Assembly (NCBI RefSeq): GCF_000968375.1
Contig: NZ_CP009933.1
Location: 496,001 to 560,000, forward strand
Length of the DNA stretch: 64,000 nt
Direction: 5' to 3'
Source of the DNA: Clostridium scatologenes
GTDB lineage: Bacteria > Bacillota > Clostridia > Clostridiales > Clostridiaceae
Every line of letters begins with the position of its first letter. The first letter of the stretch is position 1. Positions 49,967 to 59,587 of the stretch are shown here, piece after piece. The translations under genes and the position numbers were made by a program. A model generated the notes under the pieces. It made no database searches. It was given only the letters and a program-made list of their open reading frames with translations, and had not been told where the DNA came from.

Positions 49967-50662
49967 GTGAATGATATAAAGAAAATATTGGTAGTGGATG
50001 ATGAACCTAATATTGTTGAAGTAGTGGAAGCTTATTTAAGAAAAGAAGGATTTCAGGTGTTAACTGCTGAGAATGGCGAGAAAGCATTAACATTGTTTAA
50101 AGAAGAAGTAATTCACTTAGTTGTTTTGGATTTAATGCTTCCAAATATATCAGGAGAAGAAATTTGCAATAGAATAAGGGCTGTATCTGATGTGCCTATA
50201 ATTATGTTAACAGCTAAATCAGAGGAAGAGGATAAAATTAGTGGTTTAGCCATTGGAGCAGATGATTATTTAACTAAACCTTTTAGTGTGCGTGAATTAG
50301 TTGGAAGAGTGAAGGCCTTAATTAGAAGGACTTATAGGGATTCAAGTCAACTTGCTGATTATTTGCTTTTTAATAATGGTGACTTAGAAGTAAACATAAA
50401 AAAAATGAAGGTAAAAAAAGCTGGTGAATATGTAAATTTAACTACTAATGAATTCAAGGTATTATTAGCATTATTAACAAACCCAGGTCAGGTGTTTTCA
50501 AGGGAGCAATTAGTACAAAAGGCTTTTGGAGAAGATTATGAAGGCTTTGACAGGACTATTGACAGCTATATCAAAAATATAAGACAAAAAATAGAGGATA
50601 ATCATAAGGAACCTAAATATATTATCACTGTCTATGGCATGGGATATAAATTTTTGGATTAG
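49967..50662 (+). CDS. Response regulator, OmpR family
   Basis: 231 residues from GTG 49967, with GAGGTG 6 nt upstream; an upstream GTG at 49958 is part of that ribosome site. Receiver D11/D12, phosphoacceptor D55 (VVLDLMLP), TAKSEEEDKISGL, Lys in TKPFSV; winged helix ~130-231 (LTTNEFKVLLAL, GMGYKFLD). The kinase follows after 47 bp. Confidence 0.92.
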   Translation: MNDIKKILVVDDEPNIVEVVEAYLRKEGFQVLTAENGEKALTLFKEEVIHLVVLDLMLPNISGEEICNRIRAVSDVPIIMLTAKSEEEDKISGLAIGADDYLTKPFSVRELVGRVKALIRRTYRDSSQLADYLLFNNGDLEVNIKKMKVKKAGEYVNLTTNEFKVLLALLTNPGQVFSREQLVQKAFGEDYEGFDRTIDSYIKNIRQKIEDNHKEPKYIITVYGMGYKFLD

Positions 50663-50709
50663 TTACGGCATAATAATTTGAAACTTTACATTGAATGGAG
50701 TGGATTCAA

Positions 50710-52128
50710 ATGAAAATGTCCTTGATGAAAAAGTTATCTATAGGTTTTATTCTGGCTATAGTAGGCGCAATATTGATATCAGTTTTTATTTCAAATTATA
50801 TGGTGGGAAAAAAATTCAATAATTACTTGTTGGATGAACAGAAGGATAAAGTGAATAAAATTGTAGCTACTGCTCAGGATTTATATGATGATAAAACTGG
50901 ATTTTCTAATTTTAACAAGAATGAATTATTAAGATATGCAGTGCTAGAGGAACTTTATATACAGGTTAAAGATATAAATGGAAATGTTGTGTTTGATTCA
51001 GGTAATTCTTATCTTCAACATAAAAACATGATGGAGTCAATGATGGGAAGTATGATGAAAGGTGGCATGAGTAAATATTCTCATATGAATTTAGGAGAAT
51101 ATAAAGAAGAAAATTATTCTCTGATAAAAAATAAAAAGAATATTGGTAGAATAGTTGTTGGATATTTTGGAACTTCATATTTAAATCAAGGAGCTGTAAC
51201 TTTCAAAATGACATTAAATCATTCCTTTATACTTTCAGGTTTTATGGCATTAATATTTGGGTTGGGAGTAAGTTTCATTTTAGCTAAACAGCTTACTAAG
51301 CCATTAGTTAGAATAACTAAAACTGCTAATGAAATGAGAAAGGGTAATTTAGCTGTTCGTTCACAGGTTAAAAGTGAAACTAGAGAAATACAGGAATTAT
51401 CAGCATCTATAAACTATTTAGCAGAAACTTTGCAAAATCAAGAAATGCTCAGAAAAAGAATGACTTCAGATATGGCGCATGAAATTAGAACACCTCTTAC
51501 TACACTTAAAACTCATGTAGAAGCATTATTAGATGGTATATGGGAGCCAACAGAAGAAAGATTTCAAGTTTTTTATGATGAAATAGAGAGATTGATAAGT
51601 TTGGTTAATAAACTTCAAAATTTAGCAAAATTAGAACAAGCAGATTTAAAGTTAAATAGTACAAAATTCAATTTATCAGAGGAATTGAAAAAAATCATAT
51701 CAAGCTTTGAACCATTGTATTTAAAAAATAATTATACTATCGAAGTTAAAATTTATAAAGACATATGGGTGTACATGGATAGAGATAAGTTAAAGCAAAT
51801 AATGCATAACTTGTTGTCAAATAGTTACAAGTATTTAAAATCAAATGGAAAAGTAGTAGTAGAGCTTAAAGAAGAAGAAGGCATTTGTATTAAGGTTAAA
51901 GACAACGGAATCGGCATACCAGAGAAGGAGTTGCCTTATATCTTTGAAAGATTTTACAGAACAGATTTATCTCGAACAAAAAATACTGGAGGATCAGGAA
52001 TAGGCTTGACTATAACAAAAAGTTTGGTGGAATGTCATAATGGAAAAATAAGTGTGGAAAGTAAAGAAAAAGAAGGAAGTACATTTGTAGTATGGTTTCC
52101 TAAAGAAATTATTTGTGAAAATAAATAA
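50710..52128 (+). CDS. Sensor histidine kinase with Met-rich extracytoplasmic loop
   Basis: 472 residues from ATG 50710. Helices ~7-28 and ~170-195 enclose a sensor domain containing HKNMMESMMGSMMKGGMSKY (near residue 105), with nine Met in a short run. HAMP (~195-250), HisKA SDMAHEIRTPLTTLK (His257), HATPase motifs NLLSNSYKYLKS, DNGIGIP and GSGIGLTI. Met-rich stretches often bind Cu(I) or Ag(I), so a copper signal is plausible but unproven. Neighbours include a thiol-redox CcdA-TlpA protein. Confidence 0.92.
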   Translation: MKMSLMKKLSIGFILAIVGAILISVFISNYMVGKKFNNYLLDEQKDKVNKIVATAQDLYDDKTGFSNFNKNELLRYAVLEELYIQVKDINGNVVFDSGNSYLQHKNMMESMMGSMMKGGMSKYSHMNLGEYKEENYSLIKNKKNIGRIVVGYFGTSYLNQGAVTFKMTLNHSFILSGFMALIFGLGVSFILAKQLTKPLVRITKTANEMRKGNLAVRSQVKSETREIQELSASINYLAETLQNQEMLRKRMTSDMAHEIRTPLTTLKTHVEALLDGIWEPTEERFQVFYDEIERLISLVNKLQNLAKLEQADLKLNSTKFNLSEELKKIISSFEPLYLKNNYTIEVKIYKDIWVYMDRDKLKQIMHNLLSNSYKYLKSNGKVVVELKEEEGICIKVKDNGIGIPEKELPYIFERFYRTDLSRTKNTGGSGIGLTITKSLVECHNGKISVESKEKEGSTFVVWFPKEIICENK

Positions 52129-52170
52129 TATTATGTGCAGCTCCATGTGCCTATAGGAGGGTTAATATTA

Positions 52171-52206
52171 ATGTTTAATTCACAAAAACTATATATATCA
52201 GTCTAG
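52171..52206 (+). pseudogene. Eleven-codon frame with strong ribosome site
   Basis: AGGAGGG followed by ATG opens MFNSQKLYISV and then TAG. Either a leader peptide or the start of a lost gene. No family recognised. Confidence 0.3.
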
Positions 52207-52260
52207 ATGTGATATGTATTAAGTTAAATGTAATTGACTTAATTGAATAGTAGATTTAAA

Positions 52261-52304
52261 ATATAAGAGTAACTTTAAAAAGTAAAGTTACTCTTATATA
52301 TTTT
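52261..52304 (+). terminator. Terminator after the kinase gene
   Basis: 17-bp stem ATATAAGAGTAACTTTA / TAAAGTTACTCTTATAT with short A-rich loop and ATATTTTT tail. Confidence 0.85.
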
Positions 52305-52309
52305 TAGAT

Positions 52310-52342
52310 GACAATTGACAGAGGACAATGAAGGTGAGTTTT
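52310..52342 (+). repeat. 33-bp copy of the GACAATTG element
   Basis: Identical to 13120-13152, starting GACAATTGACAGAGGACAAT. Only the left arm is present here. Confidence 0.85.
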
Positions 52343-52366
52343 AAATAAAGAATGGAGGTCGTTATA

Positions 52367-53581
52367 ATGGAGAATGTAAATTTATTTTTGGTGTTTGCAG
52401 AAGGTGTATTATCATTATTTTCACCATGTATACTTCCTGTGCTTCCAGTGTATTTAAGTATATTGTCGAACAGCAGTGTGGAGAGTTTAAAACATGGAGA
52501 AGTTAAATTTATAAATAGTTCCTTATTAAAAAATACAATTTTATTTGTACTGGGAATATCTACAACCTTTTTCATATTAGGTTCTTCAGTAAGTGTATTA
52601 AACCAATTTTTTACCTCTAATAAGAAAATAATTATTTTAATAGGTGGAATTTTAATTATAATTATGGGGATTTTCTATATGGGGTATTTGAATATACCAT
52701 TTTTACAAAGGGAGAAAAAAATACATATTGAGATAAAGGAAATGAAACCTATAACTGCTTATATACTTGGTTTTACTTTTAGCTTTGGATGGACTCCATG
52801 TGTTGGACCTATGCTTTCTTCTGTATTAATCATGGCGTCAACTTCAAAAAGTGTATTGATTGGAAACCTTTTAATATCAATTTATACCATTGGATTTATA
52901 TTGCCATTTATAACGATTGCAATTTTTTATAATAAGTTGTTTAAATTTATCGATAGGATAAAGCTTTATATGGGAATAATACAAAAAATTGGTGGAATTA
53001 TTCTTATAGTTTCTGGATTGATTATGATAATTGGCGGGATAGGTAAAACATTTGATTATACAAATAAAGAATCAACCAATAAAGTAGAACAAGTTCAAAA
53101 TAAGGATGATAAAAATGAACAAAGTAATAAGAATAATTCTACAAAAGAGGATAAAATTAAAGCACCAGATTTTAGTTTAGTTGATCAATATGGAAAAACA
53201 CATAAGTTAAGTGATTATAGAGGCAAAGTAGTATTTTTAAATTTTTGGGCTACTTGGTGTTCTCCATGTAAAGGTGAATTGCCTCATATAGAAGAAGTTT
53301 ATAAGGAGTATGAAAATAATAATAAGGATGTTATAATTTTAGGAGTAACTGCACCTAATTTGGGAAAAGAGGGATCTAAGAAGCATATAATGGATTTTCT
53401 CAATAAACAGGGATATACTTTTCCAGTGGTCTTTGATATCACAGGAGAAATCATGGAGCAATATAGTATAGAAGCTTTTCCAACTACTTTTATAATTGAT
53501 AAAGAAGGAAATGTGAACAAATATGTTCCAGGAGCTATTAATAAGACTACAATGGAATCATTAATAAACAATGTTAAATAA
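52367..53581 (+). CDS. CcdA-TlpA fusion (thiol-disulfide membrane reductase)
   Basis: 404 residues from ATG 52367 (GGAGGT upstream). Residues ~1-235 form a six-helix CcdA/DsbD-beta unit with the Cys pair in FSPCILPVLPVYLS and FGWTPCVGPMLSS. A charged linker (~235-268) joins a TlpA-type thioredoxin outside the membrane, with WATWCSPCK at the active site and FPTTFIIDKEGN. The two parts, usually separate genes, would pass electrons from cytosolic thioredoxin to extracytoplasmic disulfides. Follows a kinase with Met-rich loop; the next gene overlaps. Confidence 0.9.
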   Translation: MENVNLFLVFAEGVLSLFSPCILPVLPVYLSILSNSSVESLKHGEVKFINSSLLKNTILFVLGISTTFFILGSSVSVLNQFFTSNKKIIILIGGILIIIMGIFYMGYLNIPFLQREKKIHIEIKEMKPITAYILGFTFSFGWTPCVGPMLSSVLIMASTSKSVLIGNLLISIYTIGFILPFITIAIFYNKLFKFIDRIKLYMGIIQKIGGIILIVSGLIMIIGGIGKTFDYTNKESTNKVEQVQNKDDKNEQSNKNNSTKEDKIKAPDFSLVDQYGKTHKLSDYRGKVVFLNFWATWCSPCKGELPHIEEVYKEYENNNKDVIILGVTAPNLGKEGSKKHIMDFLNKQGYTFPVVFDITGEIMEQYSIEAFPTTFIIDKEGNVNKYVPGAINKTTMESLINNVK

Positions 53582-53597
53582 TTTAGGAGATGATTTT

Positions 53598-54023
53598 TTG
53601 AAGGGAACATATGACTTTCAGTGTAATTTGGCTCAAACTTTAAATATAGTGGGTGATAAGTGGACTTTACTAGTTCTTCATAGAATTCTAAATAATAAAA
53701 ATACGTTCAAGGAGCTGCAGGAAGCTTTAAAACCAATACCTACTAATATTTTATCTGATAGGATAAAATTGCTTGAAAAGAATGAATTTATAATTTCTCA
53801 AATATATAATGAGCATCCTCCAAGATATAAATATTTACTGACAGAAAAGGGAATGGATTTTAAACACGTATTTAATTCAATGATATTGTGGGCAAATAAA
53901 CATTTAGAAGCATGTAAAAAAACAGTGTGTCATGAAAAGTGTGGAAAAGAAGTAGAAATAAAATATTACTGCAAAGATTGTGATGAATATGTTGATGATT
54001 TAATAGTTAGGGAATTGGATTGA
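53598..54023 (+). CDS. HxlR family regulator with C-terminal Cys cluster
   Basis: 141 residues from TTG 53598 (AGGAGATGAT upstream), 16 bp after the CcdA-TlpA stop. HxlR winged helix ~1-105 (CNLAQTLNIVGDKWTLLVLH, PTNILSDRIKLLE, HPPRYKYLLTEKG). The last 35 residues add CKKTVCHEKCGKE and YYCKDCDEY, six Cys likely forming a zinc site or redox switch. This tail is not part of the standard HxlR fold. With a thiol-redox membrane protein beside it, redox sensing is an attractive inference. Confidence 0.85.
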   Translation: MKGTYDFQCNLAQTLNIVGDKWTLLVLHRILNNKNTFKELQEALKPIPTNILSDRIKLLEKNEFIISQIYNEHPPRYKYLLTEKGMDFKHVFNSMILWANKHLEACKKTVCHEKCGKEVEIKYYCKDCDEYVDDLIVRELD

Positions 54024-54143
54024 AATGGGCATAGTAGAAAGATGACAAAATAAAAGAAATTACTATTTTGGAATATGAAGGAGCTGTAAATAGTAAAGGT
54101 GAAAATGAAATTAATCAATTAATAAAAAGTAATGTAAAAGTTT

Positions 54144-54178
54144 AGAGGAAGATTTTAATGTCTTCCTCTTAGTTTTTA
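54144..54178 (+). terminator. Terminator
   Basis: AGAGGAAGA / TCTTCCTCT stem, then TAGTTTTT. The preceding ~100 bp hold a protein-like run of 35 codons (ILEYEGAVNSKGENEINQLI) with no start; possibly a remnant. Confidence 0.8.
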
Positions 54179-54287
54179 AGAAATTTTCCAATTGCTCAAA
54201 GGATAATAACTTTTTTTGTCGAATATATAAATGTTTACTGATTAAGAAATATGAAATTTACTTAATTTTTTATTAGGAGGTTATTGG

Positions 54288-57200
54288 ATGATCAATATTG
54301 CAGGCTATGAATTAGATAAAAAAGTTTATGAAGGGAACAAAACTATAATTTATAGTGGGATTAGAGTAAATGATACTATGCCTGTTTTATTGAAATTTCT
54401 TTGTGTAGAATATCCTAATTTATGTGACGTAATGAATCTGAAGAAGGAATATGAATTAAGTAAAAAGATTCACAGTAATAATATTATAAAAATTTACAAT
54501 ATGGAAAGTTACGAGAAAACGCCTGTTTTAGTTTTAGAAAATTTTCATGGTAGATTTCTTCGAGAAATTTTAAGTGAATTTAAAAGATTTAATCTAATGG
54601 ACTTTTTAATGATTGCAATTAAATTATCACAAGCACTGATTGATATTCATAATAGCAAGATTATTCATAAAGCTATTAATACTGATAACATTATAATAAA
54701 TATGAAAACTAAAACAGTAAAGCTTACTGGATTTGAAAGAGCATCACTTTTTTCACAGGAACTAGGTATTGTGAATTCTATGAATGATATAGAAAATACA
54801 TTAGAGTATATTTCACCAGAGCAAACTGGTAAGACAAAGAGCAAAACTGATTATCGTACAGATTTTTATTCTTTAGGAATAATTTTTTATGAAATGCTTA
54901 CTGGATTTTTGCCTTTTCAAACAAAGGATAAATTGGCTATAGTTCACTGCCATCTTGCTGTACAACCTGCAGCTCTATGTGAAAATAATACTGATATTCC
55001 AAAGGTAATTTCAGATATAGTGATGAAACTAATTGAAAAAATGCCTGAAAATAGGTATCAAAGTGCTTTAGGTATAAAATCAGATTTACAAAAATGTAGG
55101 AAGTTATTTGAAGAAACTGGTTCAGTAGAATACTTTAAAATAGGAGAAAAAGATTTTTCTGAAGCATTCAAAATTCCAGATAAACTATATGGAAGAGAAA
55201 AAGAAATAAAAATATTAAAGACTGCTTTTCAAAGAATTAATAAAAATCCCATGGAAATTATTATGATTACAGGTTATTCAGGTGTAGGAAAGTCTCAATT
55301 GGTAAATACGGTTCAAAGATCTGTTAAAGAACAATTTGGTTATTTCATTTCTGGAAAGTTTGATCAATTTGAGCATGATATACCTTATTCAGCATTAATT
55401 CATTGTTTCAAGGATTTAGTTCAACAGATTCTAGGTGAAAATAGAGAACAAATAGAACTTTGGAAGAATAAACTGTTAGCTTCCTTAGGAGTAAATGGTC
55501 AAATAATTATAAATGTTATACCTGAAATAGAATTTATAATAGGAAAACAGCCAGAAGTTATTGAAGTTTCACCAAAGGAAACAAAAAATCGTTTTTTAAA
55601 AGTATTCAAAGATTTTGTTAAAACTTTTTGCGAAGCACAGCATCCATTAATAATATTTTTAGATGACTTGCAATGGGCAGATTTATCCTGTCTTAAGTTA
55701 ATAGAAATTTTAATAGATGATTCTCAGATAAGCAATTTACTTCTTATTGGTGCCTATAGAGATAATGAAGTACATCCTAATCACCCTCTAAAATTAACTT
55801 TGGACAAAATCAAAAATGAAAACATATTAGTGAATACAATTTTTCTTAAACCACTGGAACTTATTAGTGTACAGAATCTGATTGCAGAAGCCTTTCACTG
55901 TGATTTAAAGGAAGCAAATTTATTGGCAGAATTAAGCCATGAAAAAACAGGAGGTAATCCCTTTTTTTTAATCCAATTTTTATATTCGCTATACAAGGAA
56001 GATTTAATTCGATTTGATAAAAAACAGTGGAAATGGTGGTGGGATTTAGAAAGTATAAAAACTTCTCAAATAACTGATAATGTTGTAGAGCTAATAGCTG
56101 ATAGAATATCAAAATTTCCTGAAAGTACAATTGAAACTTTAAAATTAGCAGCATGTATAGGAAGTCAGTTTGATTTAGATACATTGTCAATTATATGTAA
56201 AAAGAATTTAAAGGAAGTATATTTTGATATTTGTGCTGCTTTAGAGGAAGGTATGATTTTACCTATAGAGAATTCAATCTTAGAAAACTATTCTTTCCTT
56301 CATGACCGTATTCAACAAGCTGCATATTCACTAATTGAAGAAAATAATACAAAAGAAATACACCTTAAAATAGGAAGACTTATGATATCTGGTACTGATT
56401 TGGAGAAAAACAAAACAAAAGTTATGGATATTGTTAATCAATTAAACTTAGGAATTGAATTAGTTTATGATCCTTATGAAAAAGGGCAAATAGCCAAGTT
56501 AGAATTAATTGCTGGAAAAATGGCAAAAAAGTCAACTGCATATGATATTGCATATAAATACTTATCTATAGGAATGATGCTCATGGGTAAGTATGGTTGG
56601 AACAATTTTTATGAGCTAACTCATTCTTTATATGTGGAAGCTGCAGAAGTAGCTTGCTTAAATGGAGACTATAATGCAGTAGAAAAATGTACTAAAGTGG
56701 CATTAAGCAATAGTAAAACAATATTGGACAAAATTAAGTTATATGAAATTAAAATCATAGCTTATACTGTACAAAATAAGAAAGCAAAAGTATTGGATAC
56801 TGCATTATTTGTTCTTAAGCTTTTAAAAATGAAATTTCCCCAAAATCCAAGCTTAGTAGATGTTTCAATTTCATTAATGAAAACAAAATTTATGCTTACT
56901 TACAAACAACCAGATGAATTGTTTAAATTGCCTGAGATGACAGATTTATTTCTATCAGCAGCGTTACGAATCATGGCAAGAATGGGTATGGCAACCTATA
57001 TGTTAAATCCAAATCTTTTCTTGCTTATAACATTAAAATCAGTGAGATTATATATAAGGCATGGAAATTTAAATAGTTCATCTATAGGATATGCTGCATA
57101 TGGAATGCTTTTATGTTGTACTAATGATATTGATTCTGGCTATGAATTTGGACAACTATCTTTAAAGTTATTAGATAAGTTTGATGCAAAAGAATATAAA

Positions 57201-59318
57201 GCACAAACACTTGTATTATACAATTGTTTTATAAGTCCATGGAAGCTAAGTACAAAAAGTATATTAAATGAGTTTGTTGGTGCTTATTCAATTGGGCAAG
57301 GGACTGGACAACTGGATTATGCCTGTACAGCTGCCTGTATTCATAATATTTATGCTTATTATTCAGGTCAGAATTTAATTGAGTTAGAAAGGAAAATGTC
57401 TGAGTATAATAGTTTTATGCATAATATGAAAAATAAGGAAACCCTTACTACTCAGTCAATATATCATCAAGCAGTATTAAATTTAATAGGTTCTTCAAAT
57501 AATATTTATTATTTGAAGGGTATGGTATATGATGAAGATCAAATGATTCCAATACATTTAAAAACAAAGGATAGAAATAATCTTTGCGATGTATATATAA
57601 ATAAAGCTATTCTTGCATACTTATTTGGTGAATATGAGAAAGCTTTAAAAAATTCTATAATTGCAGAAAAATATTTAGATGGAGTTAGTGGTACTCTAAC
57701 CGTTCCAGTTTTCTATTTTTATAATTCATTAATTATGCTATCAGAGTTTGAATATCAATCAATATTTAGAAAAAAACAAATTTTAAATAAGGTTTACGTA
57801 AGTCAACGTAAAATGGAAAAATGGGCAAAACATGCAGAGAGTAATTTTTTACATAAATTTTATTTAATAAAGGCGGAAAAGGCAAGAGCTTTGGGAAAAA
57901 CGCTTAAAGCGGTTAATTTTTATGAAAAGGCGATTAAATTAGCATCAGATAATGGTTATATTCAAGATGAAGCACTTGCAAATGAATTAGCATCAAAATT
58001 CTATCTATATCTAAAAAATAAACGAATAGCAAAGGTTTATATGGAGCAAGCTATATATTGCTATATTTTATGGGGAGCAACTTCTAAAGTAAATCAATTG
58101 AAAGGATTATATTCACAAATTTTAGGATTTCATAAGAAAGATGCTGCATCCATTAAAGACATGAATGTTAATTTAGAAAATAAAAATTCTATGGTTTTAG
58201 ATACTGCAGCAATTATAAAGGCAACTCATGCAATTTCTAGTGAGATAAAATTAGAAGAACTTCTGAAAAAGCTTGTATATATAGTACTTGAGAATGCAGG
58301 AGCACAAAAAGTTTACTACTTAATAAAAAAAGAAGAAAAATATGTTGTACAAGCTAAAGGAAGTATAGATAGAAATGATATAGAGGTTATGAAGGAAATT
58401 GATGTTGAAAATAATGTGGATTTGCCTAAGAAAATAATTTACTATGTTGGGCGCTCAAAAAATAGTGTTATATTGGAAAATGCTTATACTTCTGAAAAAT
58501 ATAAAAGTGACCCCTACATTGATGATAAAAAACCTAAATCAATTATGTGTATGCCTGTGATAAGTAAGGGAAGTTTACTTGGTATACTTTACCTAGAGAA
58601 CAACTTAATTCAGGGTGTATTTAATAATGAACGTATAGAAATATTGAAGATTATTTCTTCACAATTAGCAATTTCTATGGAAAATGCAGCACTTTATGCT
58701 AATTTAGAGAAGTCTGAAAAGCAGCTTAGAAAAAACCATGAGAAGCTTGAAGAATTAGTAGAAGAAAGAACAGCCAAGTTAAAAGAAGAAATTGTTGAAC
58801 GTAAAAAAGCTGAAAAATTATTAGAAGAAATGGCTAATCATGATAACCTTACGGGTCTTCCAAACAGAAAACTATTTTATAATCAGTTGAAAAATTCATT
58901 GAGATCAGCAAAAGAAAATAAATTTTCACTAGCAATTTTATTTATTGATTTGGATGGTTTTAAAATGATAAATGATACATTAGGACATGGTAGTGGAGAT
59001 ATGGTTTTAAAAATTATTTCAGAAAGGCTGCTTAAAGTGGTAACAAAGTATGATATAGTTTCAAGATTTGGAGGGGATGAGTTTATAATACTTATCAAAA
59101 TACAACATATTGATCATATTAGGGATGTATGTAAAAATATCATTAATGAGGTTAATAAAAAAATTGTTTTAGGTGAAAATAATGGCTATGTTTCAGCCAG
59201 TATAGGTGTTTCTATTTTCCCAGGTCACGGGGATAATATGGAAGAATTGATTAAAAAAGCTGATGATGCAATGTATATAGCAAAAAAATCCGGAAAAAGT
59301 AAGGTTGTTTTTAGTTAA
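54288..59318 (+). CDS. Giant pseudokinase-AAA-GAF-diguanylate cyclase signalling protein
   Basis: 1676 residues with AGGAGG upstream. Residues ~1-270 have the Ser/Thr kinase fold of the large PknB-AAA sensor family. The catalytic loop, normally HKDINPSN, is HKAINTDN (His127-Ala129) and the DFG is GFE (148-150), so the kinase is probably inactive. AAA domain ~295-600: Walker A GYSGVGKS (Lys335), Walker B IFLDDLQWAD (Asp459/460). Then ~650 residues of helical repeats, a GAF domain (~1320-1475), a coiled coil (~1480-1515) and GGDEF ~1520-1676 with an intact SRFGGDEF (GGDEF from 1595). The usual C-terminal histidine kinase is replaced by a cyclase. Output should be c-di-GMP. Confidence 0.9.
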   Translation: MINIAGYELDKKVYEGNKTIIYSGIRVNDTMPVLLKFLCVEYPNLCDVMNLKKEYELSKKIHSNNIIKIYNMESYEKTPVLVLENFHGRFLREILSEFKRFNLMDFLMIAIKLSQALIDIHNSKIIHKAINTDNIIINMKTKTVKLTGFERASLFSQELGIVNSMNDIENTLEYISPEQTGKTKSKTDYRTDFYSLGIIFYEMLTGFLPFQTKDKLAIVHCHLAVQPAALCENNTDIPKVISDIVMKLIEKMPENRYQSALGIKSDLQKCRKLFEETGSVEYFKIGEKDFSEAFKIPDKLYGREKEIKILKTAFQRINKNPMEIIMITGYSGVGKSQLVNTVQRSVKEQFGYFISGKFDQFEHDIPYSALIHCFKDLVQQILGENREQIELWKNKLLASLGVNGQIIINVIPEIEFIIGKQPEVIEVSPKETKNRFLKVFKDFVKTFCEAQHPLIIFLDDLQWADLSCLKLIEILIDDSQISNLLLIGAYRDNEVHPNHPLKLTLDKIKNENILVNTIFLKPLELISVQNLIAEAFHCDLKEANLLAELSHEKTGGNPFFLIQFLYSLYKEDLIRFDKKQWKWWWDLESIKTSQITDNVVELIADRISKFPESTIETLKLAACIGSQFDLDTLSIICKKNLKEVYFDICAALEEGMILPIENSILENYSFLHDRIQQAAYSLIEENNTKEIHLKIGRLMISGTDLEKNKTKVMDIVNQLNLGIELVYDPYEKGQIAKLELIAGKMAKKSTAYDIAYKYLSIGMMLMGKYGWNNFYELTHSLYVEAAEVACLNGDYNAVEKCTKVALSNSKTILDKIKLYEIKIIAYTVQNKKAKVLDTALFVLKLLKMKFPQNPSLVDVSISLMKTKFMLTYKQPDELFKLPEMTDLFLSAALRIMARMGMATYMLNPNLFLLITLKSVRLYIRHGNLNSSSIGYAAYGMLLCCTNDIDSGYEFGQLSLKLLDKFDAKEYKAQTLVLYNCFISPWKLSTKSILNEFVGAYSIGQGTGQLDYACTAACIHNIYAYYSGQNLIELERKMSEYNSFMHNMKNKETLTTQSIYHQAVLNLIGSSNNIYYLKGMVYDEDQMIPIHLKTKDRNNLCDVYINKAILAYLFGEYEKALKNSIIAEKYLDGVSGTLTVPVFYFYNSLIMLSEFEYQSIFRKKQILNKVYVSQRKMEKWAKHAESNFLHKFYLIKAEKARALGKTLKAVNFYEKAIKLASDNGYIQDEALANELASKFYLYLKNKRIAKVYMEQAIYCYILWGATSKVNQLKGLYSQILGFHKKDAASIKDMNVNLENKNSMVLDTAAIIKATHAISSEIKLEELLKKLVYIVLENAGAQKVYYLIKKEEKYVVQAKGSIDRNDIEVMKEIDVENNVDLPKKIIYYVGRSKNSVILENAYTSEKYKSDPYIDDKKPKSIMCMPVISKGSLLGILYLENNLIQGVFNNERIEILKIISSQLAISMENAALYANLEKSEKQLRKNHEKLEELVEERTAKLKEEIVERKKAEKLLEEMANHDNLTGLPNRKLFYNQLKNSLRSAKENKFSLAILFIDLDGFKMINDTLGHGSGDMVLKIISERLLKVVTKYDIVSRFGGDEFIILIKIQHIDHIRDVCKNIINEVNKKIVLGENNGYVSASIGVSIFPGHGDNMEELIKKADDAMYIAKKSGKSKVVFS

Positions 59319-59452
59319 TTTACATGACTTATTATAAATTTAGAAAAAAGCGTTTACAAGTGCAGATATGACACTTTTTTTGGTGCAAAATGTGACTTGT
59401 TATATATTGTAAAAACTTTAAACCTCTATAAGTGTAAAGATATTTATGCATA

Positions 59453-59481
59453 TTGACCTCATATATTTTGCATATTATAAT
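59453..59481 (+). promoter_or_regulatory. Promoter of the AAA ATPase gene
   Basis: TTGACC (59453-59458), 17 bp, TATAAT (59476-59481). The gap 59319-59587 shows no other clear feature. Confidence 0.65.
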
Positions 59482-59587
59482 TGTGTTGACCAATATATAC
59501 CAGTGAGTATAAAAAGTAAGTTGTTTATGATGTTGAAAATAACATCTCAATATACAAATAAAGTTAAATATAGTAAGGAAGATGCTA

